DNA from: Achromobacter mucicolens
Lineage (GTDB): Bacteria > Pseudomonadota > Gammaproteobacteria > Burkholderiales > Burkholderiaceae_B
Direction: 5' to 3'
DNA: 64,000 nt
NCBI RefSeq assembly: GCF_902859725.1
Contig: NZ_CADIJP010000005.1
Location: forward strand, 62,001 to 126,000
A model generated the notes under the pieces. That model ran no database searches and was not told the origin of the DNA. It saw nothing but the letters and a program-made list of their open reading frames with translations. A program made the position numbers and the translations under genes. Below are positions 35,037 to 44,073 of the stretch, in pieces (position 1 is the stretch's first letter; each line of letters starts with the position of its first letter).

Positions 35037-36062
35037 TCACGGCCACGGTTGCGCATAGATCTGTTTCCACTCCTTCTCCATGTCCACGACCGTCCACCCT
35101 CTGGCGGGCGCCTCGTCCAGCGCCTTGTCGAGCCGGCCCACGCTGGAGGTCCGGTCGTAGGCCCACTCACGCTTGGCGTCGGTGTGGTGCACGATGCCTC
35201 CGAAGCGTCTGCCTGGCCCGGTCGTCGTCCATTGCAGCATCTGCAAGTCCCCATCGGAATTGCCGAACGCCATGATCGGTCGCTTGCCGATGTGGCGTTG
35301 GATCGCCACGGGCTTGCCCGGGCCGTCGTTGTTGAAGTCCAGCTTGGGCAACCGCATGAGTTCGAATCCACCACCATCCGTCACGAATTCGCTGCCAAAC
35401 ATGGTTCCAATTACCTGTTCGGGCGGGATGCCGTAGGCCTGCGCGGTCCAGGCGCGCATGAACTCCGTTTCCCCGCCCGACACAATGTAGGTCGTAAAAC
35501 CGTTGGCGCGCAGGTAGTCCAGCAGCTCACGCATCGGCACGTACGTCATGCTGTCGTAGGGCAGCTTGGTGCGCGGGTGGCGGGCGGTGTCCAGCCACTG
35601 GTCCACGCGCTGCGTGTACTGGTCCACCGGCATGCCGGTGTTGGTTGCCAGCAAGATCTCCATCATGCCGCGCACGCCCGATCTGGCCACTGCTTCGTGG
35701 TCACCCTGCAGCACCGCCATGAAAGGCTGACGGGTATACCAGTCCGGATGCGACGGCGCCAGCGCATGCACTTCATCCATCGAGAACATCACCTGGAAGT
35801 AGATGGGCTTCTCGCTCCACAGCGTGCCGTCGTTGTCGAACACCGCGATGCGGTCCTCGGCGGGCACGAATTCCGCGCTGGCCGGGTCGGTGACCGCCTT
35901 GACGAACGCCACGATCGCCGTGCGGGAGGGGCCGTCGGTCCAGGACGACAACCCGGCTTGGCTCTCGCGGCCGGATGCCGCGCACCCAGCCAGCAGGAAA
36001 AGGATCCACAGCCAGATCCAGGCCAGCCGCCGCGCATATTGGTGTTCGAATGAAGCGTGCAT
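35037..36062 (-). CDS. HAD-superfamily phosphatase, lipoprotein
   Basis: About 341 residues. Signal peptide with lipobox LLAGCAAS, so tethered to the envelope. HAD motifs: I IAVFDNDGTLW, II TYIVSGG, III in the region with HIGKRP, and IV FGNSDGDLQM. An intervening cap of about 110 residues carries DHEAVARSGVRGMMEI. Likely an exported acid phosphatase or phosphoserine-phosphatase-like enzyme. ATG 36062 has GGGGA upstream; ATG 36086 is the longer option. Last gene of a four-gene minus-strand run with the FGE homologue. Convergent with phaC, 6 bases apart. Confidence 0.8.
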   Translation of the reverse strand: MHASFEHQYARRLAWIWLWILFLLAGCAASGRESQAGLSSWTDGPSRTAIVAFVKAVTDPASAEFVPAEDRIAVFDNDGTLWSEKPIYFQVMFSMDEVHALAPSHPDWYTRQPFMAVLQGDHEAVARSGVRGMMEILLATNTGMPVDQYTQRVDQWLDTARHPRTKLPYDSMTYVPMRELLDYLRANGFTTYIVSGGETEFMRAWTAQAYGIPPEQVIGTMFGSEFVTDGGGFELMRLPKLDFNNDGPGKPVAIQRHIGKRPIMAFGNSDGDLQMLQWTTTGPGRRFGGIVHHTDAKREWAYDRTSSVGRLDKALDEAPARGWTVVDMEKEWKQIYAQPWP

Positions 36063-36151
36063 GATATTTCCCCGGAATGCGCACAACGCGCGCGGGCCCT
36101 GTCAGACCGGCGGCAACTGCCTGCCCTGCCCGCTTCCTGCCCGGCGCACAC

Positions 36152-37294
36152 TCAACGGCTGGCGATGCTGCCCTGCGATGCCTGCGCCGTCTTCCATTGC
36201 TGCGGCGTCATGACGGTTCGGAACCCGATGTGGGACATGGGATTGAGCGGGTCCGTGCCGCGCCGTGCGCTGGCGCGGTAGCTGATGCAATAGGTATCGC
36301 TGCACAGGAAGGACCCGCCCCGGGTCACGCGCTTGGGCGCCGATGCCGGCATGCCGGGTTCGTCAGGGTCGAAGCTGTTCGCCGGCCCGGCGGGGTCCTG
36401 CGGCGGCTGGCGATATTGCGCCTGAATCCTGAAAGCGTCAGCGCGGTACCAATCCGACGTCCATTGCCAGACGTTTCCGGCCATGTCGTACAAGCCATAG
36501 CCATTGGGCGAAAAACTGCCCACGGGCGTGGTGCCGACCTGCACTTTTTCATCTTTCACGACCGGAAACGGTTGCGCCTGGCGCGTGTCCCAGATGTTTG
36601 CCATGGCCCGGCCTTGCGGCGACAGCTCGTTGCCCCACGTGTAGGTCGCCTGCGCGAGGCCGCCCCGCGCGGCGAACTCCCATTCGGCTTCGGTCGCAAG
36701 CCGCTTGCCCGCCCACTTGGCGTAGGCTTGCGCATCTTCGTAAGACACCTGCACCACCGGATGGTCGTCCTTGCCGGCGATGGTGCTCTGCGGCCCCTCG
36801 GGATGCCGCCAATTCGCGCCGGGCACAAAACGCCACCAGCGCGAGTAGTCCCGCAGCGACACCTCGGTCTGCGTGCCGACGAACACCATGGCGCCCGCCT
36901 GCGACGCACTGTCGTCCGGGCGTGGCGTCCCCGCCGGAAGCTGGACGCGCAGGTCTTCCCAGCGCGGCTTTTTCTCGGCGGTCGTGACATAGCCGGTCGC
37001 CTCGACAAAGCGGCGGAATTGCGCGTTGGTTACATCATGAACGTCCATCCAGAACCCGCTCACGCGCACCTTGTGTGCCGGCCGCTCGTTCGGTTGCGAC
37101 ATCTGATGATCGTTGCCCATCAGGAACTCATGGCCGGGGATCCACGCCATTCCTGCCGGGCCTTGCTTGCCGTCTCCCAGCTTGACGACGGGTACGTCCT
37201 TCGCGGGCGCGGAGACTGCGACATAGGCGCCGATGGCGCCTGCCACGCAGAGGATGGCCGCCACTGCAATTCCAAAACTGGCTCGTCTTTTCAT
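36152..37294 (-). CDS. Formylglycine-generating enzyme family protein, membrane-anchored
   Basis: 380 residues. An N-terminal hydrophobic segment (SFGIAVAAILCVAGAIGAYVAV) acts as signal or anchor, placing the enzyme in the periplasm. FGE-sulfatase domain: GPAGMAWIPGHEFLMGN, WMDVHDVTNAQFRRFVEATG, RLATEAEWEFAARGG, GLYDMAGNVWQW, and RVTRGGSFLCSDTYCISYR near the C-terminus. The last motif has the two active-site cysteines four residues apart, as in true FGE, which oxidises a sulfatase cysteine to formylglycine using copper and oxygen. A Cys-type sulfatase lies 2.7 kb away, divergent. Confidence 0.9.
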   Translation of the reverse strand: MKRRASFGIAVAAILCVAGAIGAYVAVSAPAKDVPVVKLGDGKQGPAGMAWIPGHEFLMGNDHQMSQPNERPAHKVRVSGFWMDVHDVTNAQFRRFVEATGYVTTAEKKPRWEDLRVQLPAGTPRPDDSASQAGAMVFVGTQTEVSLRDYSRWWRFVPGANWRHPEGPQSTIAGKDDHPVVQVSYEDAQAYAKWAGKRLATEAEWEFAARGGLAQATYTWGNELSPQGRAMANIWDTRQAQPFPVVKDEKVQVGTTPVGSFSPNGYGLYDMAGNVWQWTSDWYRADAFRIQAQYRQPPQDPAGPANSFDPDEPGMPASAPKRVTRGGSFLCSDTYCISYRASARRGTDPLNPMSHIGFRTVMTPQQWKTAQASQGSIASR

Positions 37295-37350
37295 GCGCTT
37301 TCTCCGTCAGGCGCGCAAAGCCGGCACGAGGCTGCCGTGCGTGCCGCCAC

Positions 37351-38673
37351 CTAAAGCGCCGCGGCCCGCGCGGCAAGCGCGCGGTTGCCCGCGCTGCTGG
37401 GCTTGAGGGCCATGCGTTCGGCAGTCAGCACCTTGGCCAGGGAGCGCGCGCCGTCGCGCAACGCCGCTTCCACCAGTGTCAGCGCCAGCACGTCGCGCTG
37501 CGCGTGGCTGCCGCCGAAACGATGCGCAATAAGGCGCACGTCCCGCAGCAGGTTGACGGCAAGCGCGTAGTCTTGCCGGGCGAAGGCGGTCAGCGCGTGC
37601 GCCACGGGCAATCCCACGTCCCGAGTCATCATCGCGTTCGTTCCCGTGCCGTCCGCGGCCGCTTCCATCGACTCGATGAGCGCCTGGGCGGCCGCGCCGT
37701 CACCCGCACCCAGATAGGCCATCAACGCATGCACGTCATTGAAGGCGTAGAACCCCGCGCCGCCGCGCGTTTGCCAGACATCGGCAAGTTGGCGCCATCG
37801 TGAGCCGCCATCCACGCCTCGCAAATGCAGACGCCACAGCATGGCGGAGGCGTCGATCAGATCCAGCACCTGGCCCGTGGAAGGTTCGCGCAGCCTGCTG
37901 TCGTACAACGCCAGCACATCGCCAATCTCGTCGCGATCCAGCTGAAACAGAGCCAGATGCCACCAGTTGTGGATGGCCAGCATGTTGTCCGCCGACCAGT
38001 CGCCCCGCCTTCCGTTCAGCCAGGCGACACCCTCGTCGATCCGGCCCTGCATTTCCAGGACGTGAGCGACGGCGTGCACGGCCCAGGGATCTCGCGGGTT
38101 GAGCTCCAGCGCGCGGCGCCCTTGCGCCTCGGCGGGGCCGTACAGATTCGTCTCTTCCAAGCCGAACGCGTGCATGCCCAAAACATAGCCGTAGTCGGGC
38201 ATCGAACGGTCCCAGGCGGGCAGGATGCCGGCCACGCGGTCGCGCAGCATGGTCGCGCGGCCGAGCAGGAAATCGCCAATGTGGCCGACCTGCAGCGCCA
38301 GCGTGTCGTGCGGATAGTCGGCAAGTATGTCGGCATAGCGCCGCAAGGATCGGGAGAATTCCCCGTCGAGCCAGGCGCGGGCCGCGGCGGCGTGGCGGCG
38401 TTCGCGATCGTTGGCAATGTCGTAAAGCGCTTCGGCGGCTTGCACGCTTTCGCGCAGCAGCGGTTCGACACATTTGTCGCTGGCGGTGATCATCATCCCC
38501 GCGCGCAGCAGATGGCCCATCACGAAGACGGGGTCATCGGCCAAGGCCTCGTCAATGACGCCCAGCGGATCGCCGTAGTAACCATGAAACAGGCTTTGCG
38601 CCCGCTCGTAAGCGGCCATTGATGTCGGTTCATCGCTGGAAACCGGGTTGCCCCGTACATCGCTCAGCGCCAT
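37351..38673 (-). CDS. TTC38-like tetratricopeptide repeat protein
   Basis: About 440 residues of helical repeats (AAARAWLDGEFSRSLRRYAD, RALELNPRDPWAVHAVAHVL, SADNMLAIHNWWHLALFQLD, AFNDVHALMAYLGAG), the pattern of the TTC38 family conserved from bacteria to man. Molecular role unknown. ATG 38673 with GGGAGA upstream was chosen over 38742, whose extension is Arg-rich. Cytoplasmic, as no signal is seen. Lies between the DUF4239-type gene and the FGE gene in a minus-strand run. Confidence 0.78.
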   Translation of the reverse strand: MALSDVRGNPVSSDEPTSMAAYERAQSLFHGYYGDPLGVIDEALADDPVFVMGHLLRAGMMITASDKCVEPLLRESVQAAEALYDIANDRERRHAAAARAWLDGEFSRSLRRYADILADYPHDTLALQVGHIGDFLLGRATMLRDRVAGILPAWDRSMPDYGYVLGMHAFGLEETNLYGPAEAQGRRALELNPRDPWAVHAVAHVLEMQGRIDEGVAWLNGRRGDWSADNMLAIHNWWHLALFQLDRDEIGDVLALYDSRLREPSTGQVLDLIDASAMLWRLHLRGVDGGSRWRQLADVWQTRGGAGFYAFNDVHALMAYLGAGDGAAAQALIESMEAAADGTGTNAMMTRDVGLPVAHALTAFARQDYALAVNLLRDVRLIAHRFGGSHAQRDVLALTLVEAALRDGARSLAKVLTAERMALKPSSAGNRALAARAAAL

Positions 38674-38796
38674 GGTGGTCTCCCAGAGGCCGGCCCGCGA
38701 CGGGCTTCGACATCTTCGAAGATATAAGCATGGTTGCGGCATTCCGGCAAAACGCAGTTGCGCTAGTGCGGTTGCACCGGACGCCGCTACCCGATG

Positions 38797-39579
38797 TCAG
38801 TGAAGCCCGTCCGGATTGCCCATGCTTGCGCGCTGCGCGACCAGCAAGGCATCGCTTTGGTCGATGCGTATCGTGCCGATCCGCGGAAATTCGAAGTCGA
38901 CGATAATGTAGAGCGCCGCAGTCATCACCACGGCATAGATGAACTGATGCAGCAAAGTTTGCCGTTTGGCGGCCGCCAGGTTCACGCCCACCAGGAACGC
39001 GCCCGTCAGCGCCAGAAAGCCCAGGAACACGTACGCCGCGAGCGGTGGATGCACCTTCTGGGCAGCGGTGAGCGAGGTCGCGGCGTCGAACATGTCGTTC
39101 ACGGCGGCGACGTACGACGCGGCCAGCGGCGGCGGTACGCCGTTTTTCGTCGCGGCGATCGACGCGCGCCAGATATCCTGCTGCGTCGCGGACGCCTTGG
39201 CCGCGATGCCAGCGCGAGCGGCCACATCCGCGACATGGCGCTCATACAGGATCCGCTGGTCGACGTAATCGCGGAAGGGTCCACGCACGGCGGATTGGTC
39301 GGCGACATCCAGCAGGTCGATGCGCAGCCAGGCCGTGCCGATGGCGTTGACTTCCTGAATCACCAGATTGCGCCGCTCGGCCATGCGCTGCGCGGCGCCC
39401 GAAAAGGTAAACGCCACCAGCAGTCCCAGCAGCGCAAACACCGACGCCTCGATGGCGGCCACGCCTGCCCCACCCTTCTCCTGCTGCGTTGCGCCCAATC
39501 GCTTTCCCAACGCGATCGCGCAAAACAGCGCCAAGAAAAACGCCAAAGCCAGTCCCGCCAGGAGAAACGAGTAGCCCAT
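38797..39579 (-). CDS. Bestrophin-like (DUF4239) membrane protein
   Basis: About 260 residues with four hydrophobic segments, two at the start (LLAGLALAFFLALFCAIAL; SVFALLGLLVAFTFS) and two near the end (LAAYVFLGFLALTGAFLVGV; IYAVVMTAALYIIVDFEFPR). The loop holds RRNLVIQEVNAIGTAWLRID and VDQRI, typical of DUF4239, a family compared to bestrophin channels. ATG 39579 was chosen; the longer frame adds Arg-rich sequence. Head of the minus-strand run, divergent from the sulfatase gene. Confidence 0.72.
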   Translation of the reverse strand: MGYSFLLAGLALAFFLALFCAIALGKRLGATQQEKGGAGVAAIEASVFALLGLLVAFTFSGAAQRMAERRNLVIQEVNAIGTAWLRIDLLDVADQSAVRGPFRDYVDQRILYERHVADVAARAGIAAKASATQQDIWRASIAATKNGVPPPLAASYVAAVNDMFDAATSLTAAQKVHPPLAAYVFLGFLALTGAFLVGVNLAAAKRQTLLHQFIYAVVMTAALYIIVDFEFPRIGTIRIDQSDALLVAQRASMGNPDGLH

Positions 39580-39948
39580 GAGAACCCCGCACGTCCGGTC
39601 ACCGCGATGCGCCTTCCGGCCGCTTGCGTACGCGCGCCGGGACTGAACAACGATACGGGCGACCTGCCTCGTCTGGCAACGCTGCGGCGCGGCCACTAGC
39701 CGTGCCCACCACGCCAGATCCGAAGGGGGGGTGCTCGCGCTCTGGTCCGCGCGGATCAGCGGCGCGTCATTCTGCGCGCGCGGCCAAGAATTCCGTTGAC
39801 ATACGTGGATGTAGGATGAAAATTATTGCGGTTCAGCCATGCGAATCGCATCCCGGCATGAACGCTCCCCCTGGTACGTAGGCCAATGTGAACCGCACGG
39901 TTTGCAGTGTCGTGCGGTTGGTTTCACTCTCAAACAGCGGAGTTGAAA
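39580..39948. promoter_or_regulatory. Divergent control region of the sulfatase and DUF4239 genes
   Basis: This 369-base gap has no gene. It holds a TTGACA -35 element at 39796-39801 with a weak AT-rich -10 region about 17 bases on, and an inverted repeat AACCGCACG (39891-39899) / CGTGCGGTT (39911-39919) with an 11-base centre, 30 bases before the sulfatase ATG. The repeat could be an operator or a leader hairpin. Confidence 0.45.
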
Positions 39949-41610
39949 ATGGCGACCAAACGAACTTTCACTTGCGGTGCCGCAGCGCTTTTCCTGGCCA
40001 GCGCGGCACTTTGCGCACCGGCTGTCGCGCAGGACCCGCGCAAACCCAACATCATCCTTCTCGTGTCGGACGACACCGGACTTGGCGATCTCGGTCCGTA
40101 TGGCGGCGGCATCGGGCGCGGCATGCCGACGCCCAACATCGACCGGCTGTCGAGCGAAGGCATGACCTTCTTTTCGTTCTATGCGCAGCCCAGTTGCACC
40201 CCCGGCCGCGCGGCCATGCAGACCGGCCGCATTCCCAACCGCAGCGGCATGACGACCGTGGCGTTCCAAGGCCAGGGCGGCGGTTTGCCCGCAGCGGAGT
40301 GGACGCTGGGATCGGTGCTCAAGACCGCGGGCTACAAGACGTTCTTCACGGGCAAGTGGCACCTGGGCGAAGCCGACTATGCCCTGCCCAACGCGCAGGG
40401 CTATGACGAGATGAAGTACGCCGGCCTCTATCACTTGAACGCCTACACCTACGCCGATCCCACCTGGTTTCCTGACATGCCCGCCGACGTGCGGGAAATG
40501 TTCCAGCGGGTCACCAAGGGTGCGCTGTCCGGCAACGCGGGAGAAAAGGCGCGCGAGGAATTCAAGATCAACGGCCAGTATGTCGACACGCCCATGGTGA
40601 ACGGCCGTGAAGGCGTCGTCGGGATTCCGTTCTTCGACCGCTACGTGGAGAAGGCATCGCTCGACTACCTGGAGCGCAACGCCAAGTCCGAGCAACCGTT
40701 CTTCATGAGCATCAATTTCATGAAGGTGCACCAGCCCAACATGCCGGATCCGGACTACATCCACAAGTCCCTGTCCAAGAGCAAGTACGCGGACTCGGTC
40801 GTGGAGCTGGATTCTCGCATCGGCCGCATCATGGACAAGATCCGCGAGCTGGGCTTGGACAAGAACACGCTGGTGTTCTACACGACGGACAACGGCGCCT
40901 GGCAGGATGTCTATCCCGACGCGGGCTACACGCCGCTGCGGGGCACCAAGGGCACGGTGCGAGAAGGCGGCAACCGGGTGCCAGCCATCGCCTGGATGCC
41001 GGGCAAGATTGCCGCAGGCGTCAAGGATCACAGCCTGGTGGGCGGCCTGGACCTGATGGCGACCTTTGCCGCGGTGGCGGGCGTGAAGCTGCCCACGAAT
41101 GACCGCGAGGACAAGCCGATCATCTTCGACAGCTACGACATGTCGCCCGTGCTCTTCGGCACCGGAAAGTGCGATCGCAAGGCGTGGTTCTATTTCACGG
41201 AAAACGAACTGTCGCCGGGCGCCGTGCGCGTGGCCAACTACAAGGCGGTGTTCAACCTGCGCGGCGACGACGGCGCGGTGACCGGCGGACTGGCCGTGGA
41301 CACGAACCTGGGCTGGAAAGGCGCCGAGTCCTACGTCGCGACGGTGCCGCAGGTATTCGATTTGTGGGCCGATCCGCAGGAGCGTTATGACATTTTCATG
41401 AGCAACGTCACCGAACGGACGTGGACGATGGTCATGATCAACGACGCCGTTGCCCCGCTGATGAAGACCTACATCGACTATCCGCCCCGCAAGATGCAGA
41501 GCGAAGGCTATACCGGTCCGCTGACGCTGTCGGCCTACGAGCGGTTCCAGTACATCCGCGAAAGCCTGGCCAAGGACGGCTTCACCCTGTCATTGCCCAG
41601 CGGTAACTGA
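39949..41610 (+). CDS. Exported type I sulfatase (arylsulfatase family)
   Basis: 553 residues. Sec signal MATKRTFTCGAAALFLASAA ending at AVAQ. Metal site LLVSDDTGLGDLG, the formylglycine signature QPSCTPGRAAMQTGR (C-x-P-x-R, Cys converted to formylglycine), TGKWHLGE, and FYTTDNGAWQD. Hydrolyses sulfate esters in the periplasm; the substrate is unknown. The C-terminal half (PQVFDLWADPQERYDIFMSN) matches the bacterial arylsulfatase branch. It needs a formylglycine-generating enzyme; a membrane-anchored one is encoded close by on the other strand. Followed by an SMP-30 gene. Confidence 0.92.
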   Translation: MATKRTFTCGAAALFLASAALCAPAVAQDPRKPNIILLVSDDTGLGDLGPYGGGIGRGMPTPNIDRLSSEGMTFFSFYAQPSCTPGRAAMQTGRIPNRSGMTTVAFQGQGGGLPAAEWTLGSVLKTAGYKTFFTGKWHLGEADYALPNAQGYDEMKYAGLYHLNAYTYADPTWFPDMPADVREMFQRVTKGALSGNAGEKAREEFKINGQYVDTPMVNGREGVVGIPFFDRYVEKASLDYLERNAKSEQPFFMSINFMKVHQPNMPDPDYIHKSLSKSKYADSVVELDSRIGRIMDKIRELGLDKNTLVFYTTDNGAWQDVYPDAGYTPLRGTKGTVREGGNRVPAIAWMPGKIAAGVKDHSLVGGLDLMATFAAVAGVKLPTNDREDKPIIFDSYDMSPVLFGTGKCDRKAWFYFTENELSPGAVRVANYKAVFNLRGDDGAVTGGLAVDTNLGWKGAESYVATVPQVFDLWADPQERYDIFMSNVTERTWTMVMINDAVAPLMKTYIDYPPRKMQSEGYTGPLTLSAYERFQYIRESLAKDGFTLSLPSGN

Positions 41611-41728
41611 TGCCCGGCGCCGCCCGCGATGGACGATGGGCTGTCCAGGCAGGCGGCTTGCTGCTGACGACGGATGGGCACGGCGGCGCCACCCCGGCAA
41701 ACTGCCGCCTGCCTAAACAGGAGGCTAT

Positions 41729-42664
41729 ATGTGGGAACCCACCGAGCGCTATCCCGATCCGGCCATTGAGGTCCTGGATCCCCGGTTCCAGACGATCCGG
41801 CTCACCAACGCCGGCGTCGAACGATTGGCGACCGGCATCCGGTACGGCGAAGGCCCGGTGTGGTTCGGTGACGCGAGGTGCCTGGTCTGGAGCGACATCC
41901 CCAATAACCGCCTGATGCGCTGGGACGAAGAAACGGGCGTCGTATCGGTACACCGCAAGCCGTCCGGCTACATCAACGGCAACACGCGCGACCGTCAAGG
42001 CCGGCTGGTCAGCTGCGAACATGGCGGTCGACGCGTGGTCCGCACCGAATACGATGGCTCGCTGACCGTGCTGGCCGACCGTTTCGAGGGCAAGCGATTG
42101 AACGCGCCGAACGACGTTGTCGTGCACAGCGATGGGTCGGTCTGGTTCTCCGACCCGCTATTCGGGATTCTCTCCAACTACGAAGGCTTTCAGGCGCAAC
42201 CCGAGCTGCCGACGCATGTTTACCGCCTGGATCCGGACTCCGGCCGGCTGGACGCCGTGGTGCGCGGCGTCCACAACCCCAACGGCTTGTGTTTTTCTCC
42301 GGACGAGCGCCTGCTGTATGTCGTGGACAACGGTTCGATGCCGAATCGCATCCTGGTCTACGCGGTGGGACAGGACGGGTCGCTGGACGACGGCCGCACG
42401 TTTGTCGAGGCAAGCACCGACGCGATTCCCGACGGCATACGCTGCGATACCGACGGCAATGTCTGGGCGGGCTGGGGCCCGGGCCAGGCCTTGAGCGGGG
42501 TGATGGTATTTGCGCCCGACGCCACGGCCATCGGCCGGATCGCCCTGCCCGATCGGTGCGCCAATCTGTGTTTTGGCGGGGCGCGCCGCAACCGGCTGTT
42601 CATGGTCACCGGGCAATGTCTCTTCGCGCTGTATGTGAACGCGCAGGGGGTCGGGTACTGCTGA
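41729..42664 (+). CDS. SMP-30/gluconolactonase/LRE family protein
   Basis: 311 residues, six-bladed beta-propeller calcium- or zinc-dependent lactonase. Marks: EGPVWFGDARCLVWSDIPNN, GRLVSCEHGGRRVVR, the metal-binding NAPNDVVVHSDGSVWFSDP, HNPNGLCFSPDERLLYVVDN and IPDGIRCDTDGNVWAG. No signal peptide. AGGAGG precedes the ATG. It follows the sulfatase by 118 bases, and the two may act on one sugar-derived substrate, but that is inference. Confidence 0.88.
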   Translation: MWEPTERYPDPAIEVLDPRFQTIRLTNAGVERLATGIRYGEGPVWFGDARCLVWSDIPNNRLMRWDEETGVVSVHRKPSGYINGNTRDRQGRLVSCEHGGRRVVRTEYDGSLTVLADRFEGKRLNAPNDVVVHSDGSVWFSDPLFGILSNYEGFQAQPELPTHVYRLDPDSGRLDAVVRGVHNPNGLCFSPDERLLYVVDNGSMPNRILVYAVGQDGSLDDGRTFVEASTDAIPDGIRCDTDGNVWAGWGPGQALSGVMVFAPDATAIGRIALPDRCANLCFGGARRNRLFMVTGQCLFALYVNAQGVGYC

Positions 42665-42671
42665 TGCCTGG

Positions 42672-43157
42672 CTATAAAAAGCCGATCCAGCGTCCCGCCA
42701 CCAGGCAGCCCAGCCACAGCACCAGAGAGGCCGCCGCCTGAATGCGCAGCGCGGGCGACGGCGGACTTCCATTTGCCACGCTTGCCCAAGCCCTGCCCCG
42801 ATTCACCAGCCAGGCGTTGACCACGCCCGCCGCGAGCAAGCCCATCTTGGTCAGGAATGCCGGGTTGTACAGATAGTCGAGCGGCCGCACCGAAAACAGC
42901 AGCGCCCCCGTCAACACCGCCAGTGCCAAGCCCGTTGCGGCCGTGCGCGCCAAGACGGGCGCCAGGACGGCCAGCGCGCCCGGCTTGAGTACGCCGAGCA
43001 GGCGCAGATCCAGCGGAATGATCGAACCGATCAGTAGACCAATGGCGCCGATATGGGCGGCGTTGACGAGCAGATAGAGAACGCCGGACCGGCGCAGCCA
43101 CAGCGCTGGCGGCATGGATTGAAGCTGTTCGAGCGCTAGTCGTAGCAGGTCAGGCAT
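42672..43157 (-). CDS. Small integral membrane protein (DUF6644-like)
   Basis: 161 residues with four hydrophobic helices (LYLLVNAAHIGAIGLLIGSI, LARTAATGLALAVLTGALLF, FLTKMGLLAAGVVNAWLV, AASLVLWLGCLVAGRWIGFL) and the opening PALWLRRSGVLYLLVNAAH, which resembles the DUF6644 group. Function unknown. The start at 43157 overlaps nothing and follows the DUF6152-like gene by 13 bases, so the two form a pair. Convergent with the SMP-30 gene, 7 bases away. Confidence 0.65.
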   Translation of the reverse strand: MPDLLRLALEQLQSMPPALWLRRSGVLYLLVNAAHIGAIGLLIGSIIPLDLRLLGVLKPGALAVLAPVLARTAATGLALAVLTGALLFSVRPLDYLYNPAFLTKMGLLAAGVVNAWLVNRGRAWASVANGSPPSPALRIQAAASLVLWLGCLVAGRWIGFL

Positions 43158-43170
43158 CCACGGCCAGCGG

Positions 43171-43557
43171 TCAGGGCTTCTTGATGCGGCTGGGATAGAT
43201 ATCGTAGGTCTTGCCGCCAACGGTCACCTGAACCGCCTTCATGCGCTTGGCGGCGGCGTCCTGGTCTCGGTTCCCGACGGCGGTGATGGCATCTCCAGGT
43301 TTGGCAGAGCCTTCCACGAAACCGGCTTCCTTCGTCTGATTCGGATTGCCAAGCTCGACGGTCCAGACGCCATCCTTGGCCCGCACCTTGAGCGAGGGAT
43401 GCGGTGGCGCGATCTGCACCTGCTCGACCGTGCCCTGCAGCGTCATCTGTTCGGATTCGGCCCACGACCAGCCGTGATGCGCCAAGGCCGATGGGGCAGC
43501 GCCGGTCATGGCGGACAGCGCCAAGGCGGCAAACAACGCGTGTCGGGAAAGCTTCAT
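43171..43557 (-). CDS. Periplasmic DUF6152-like protein
   Basis: 128 residues. Sec signal MKLSRHALFAALALSAMTGA...ALAH, then a mature N-terminus HHGWSWAESEQMTLQGTVEQ, followed by a beta-rich domain ending QVTVGGKTYDIYPSRI. The HHGW start and layout recall DUF6152. Function unknown; the histidines at the mature N-terminus could bind a metal such as copper, but this is speculation. CAGGAG precedes the ATG 8 bases upstream. Confidence 0.65.
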   Translation of the reverse strand: MKLSRHALFAALALSAMTGAAPSALAHHGWSWAESEQMTLQGTVEQVQIAPPHPSLKVRAKDGVWTVELGNPNQTKEAGFVEGSAKPGDAITAVGNRDQDAAAKRMKAVQVTVGGKTYDIYPSRIKKP

Positions 43558-44073
43558 GTCGATGCTCCTGTGGTTGCGGTGGCATGCCGATCCCCGCGCC
43601 GCGACGCAGGGTTGAGCGCATGAAAAAGCAGGATAGCAGCGCGTTTCGACCGTGCGGGGGAAATTATTGAACGCGCGCGGACAAAAAAACGTCGGCCGCA
43701 CTTAAGAAATTACTTTAGATATTCAACTTCAACTATAAATTTTTCATTGAATATATGTTCCTTCAATATCAACAGCTTGAAGAACAAATATAAGACATTA
43801 CATGAATATTCAAATGTCCTGATCTCCGTTTATGGATGACGCCTGGACCCAGGAAAACCCTGCGGAACTTTCCCCGTCCGGTCACGGTCGCTTTATGTTC
43901 AGGCAATTGTCAGCATATGCCGACATTTGCCCTGAGCGTCCGTCCGCGCGTCCACCCCGGGAGAATTGCATGTCATCGCTCCGCTCGCGTTTGCCCGCGA
44001 ATTTGTCCATCACTCTCACCACGCGCCCCCCGGATTTCCCGCTTGTCCCCCGCCTGCCGCTACGCGCCAATCC
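43558..44073. promoter_or_regulatory. AT-rich intergenic region upstream of the APC permease
   Basis: 516 bases without a gene. About 43681-43830 is strikingly AT-rich against the GC-rich surroundings and holds repeated ATTCAA/TTGAA words, including the inverted pair ATATTCAA (43719-43726) / TTGAATAT (43747-43754) and CTTCAA/TTGAAG near 43761-43782. It is probably the promoter and operator region of the permease operon, or a fragment of foreign DNA. Confidence 0.45.
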
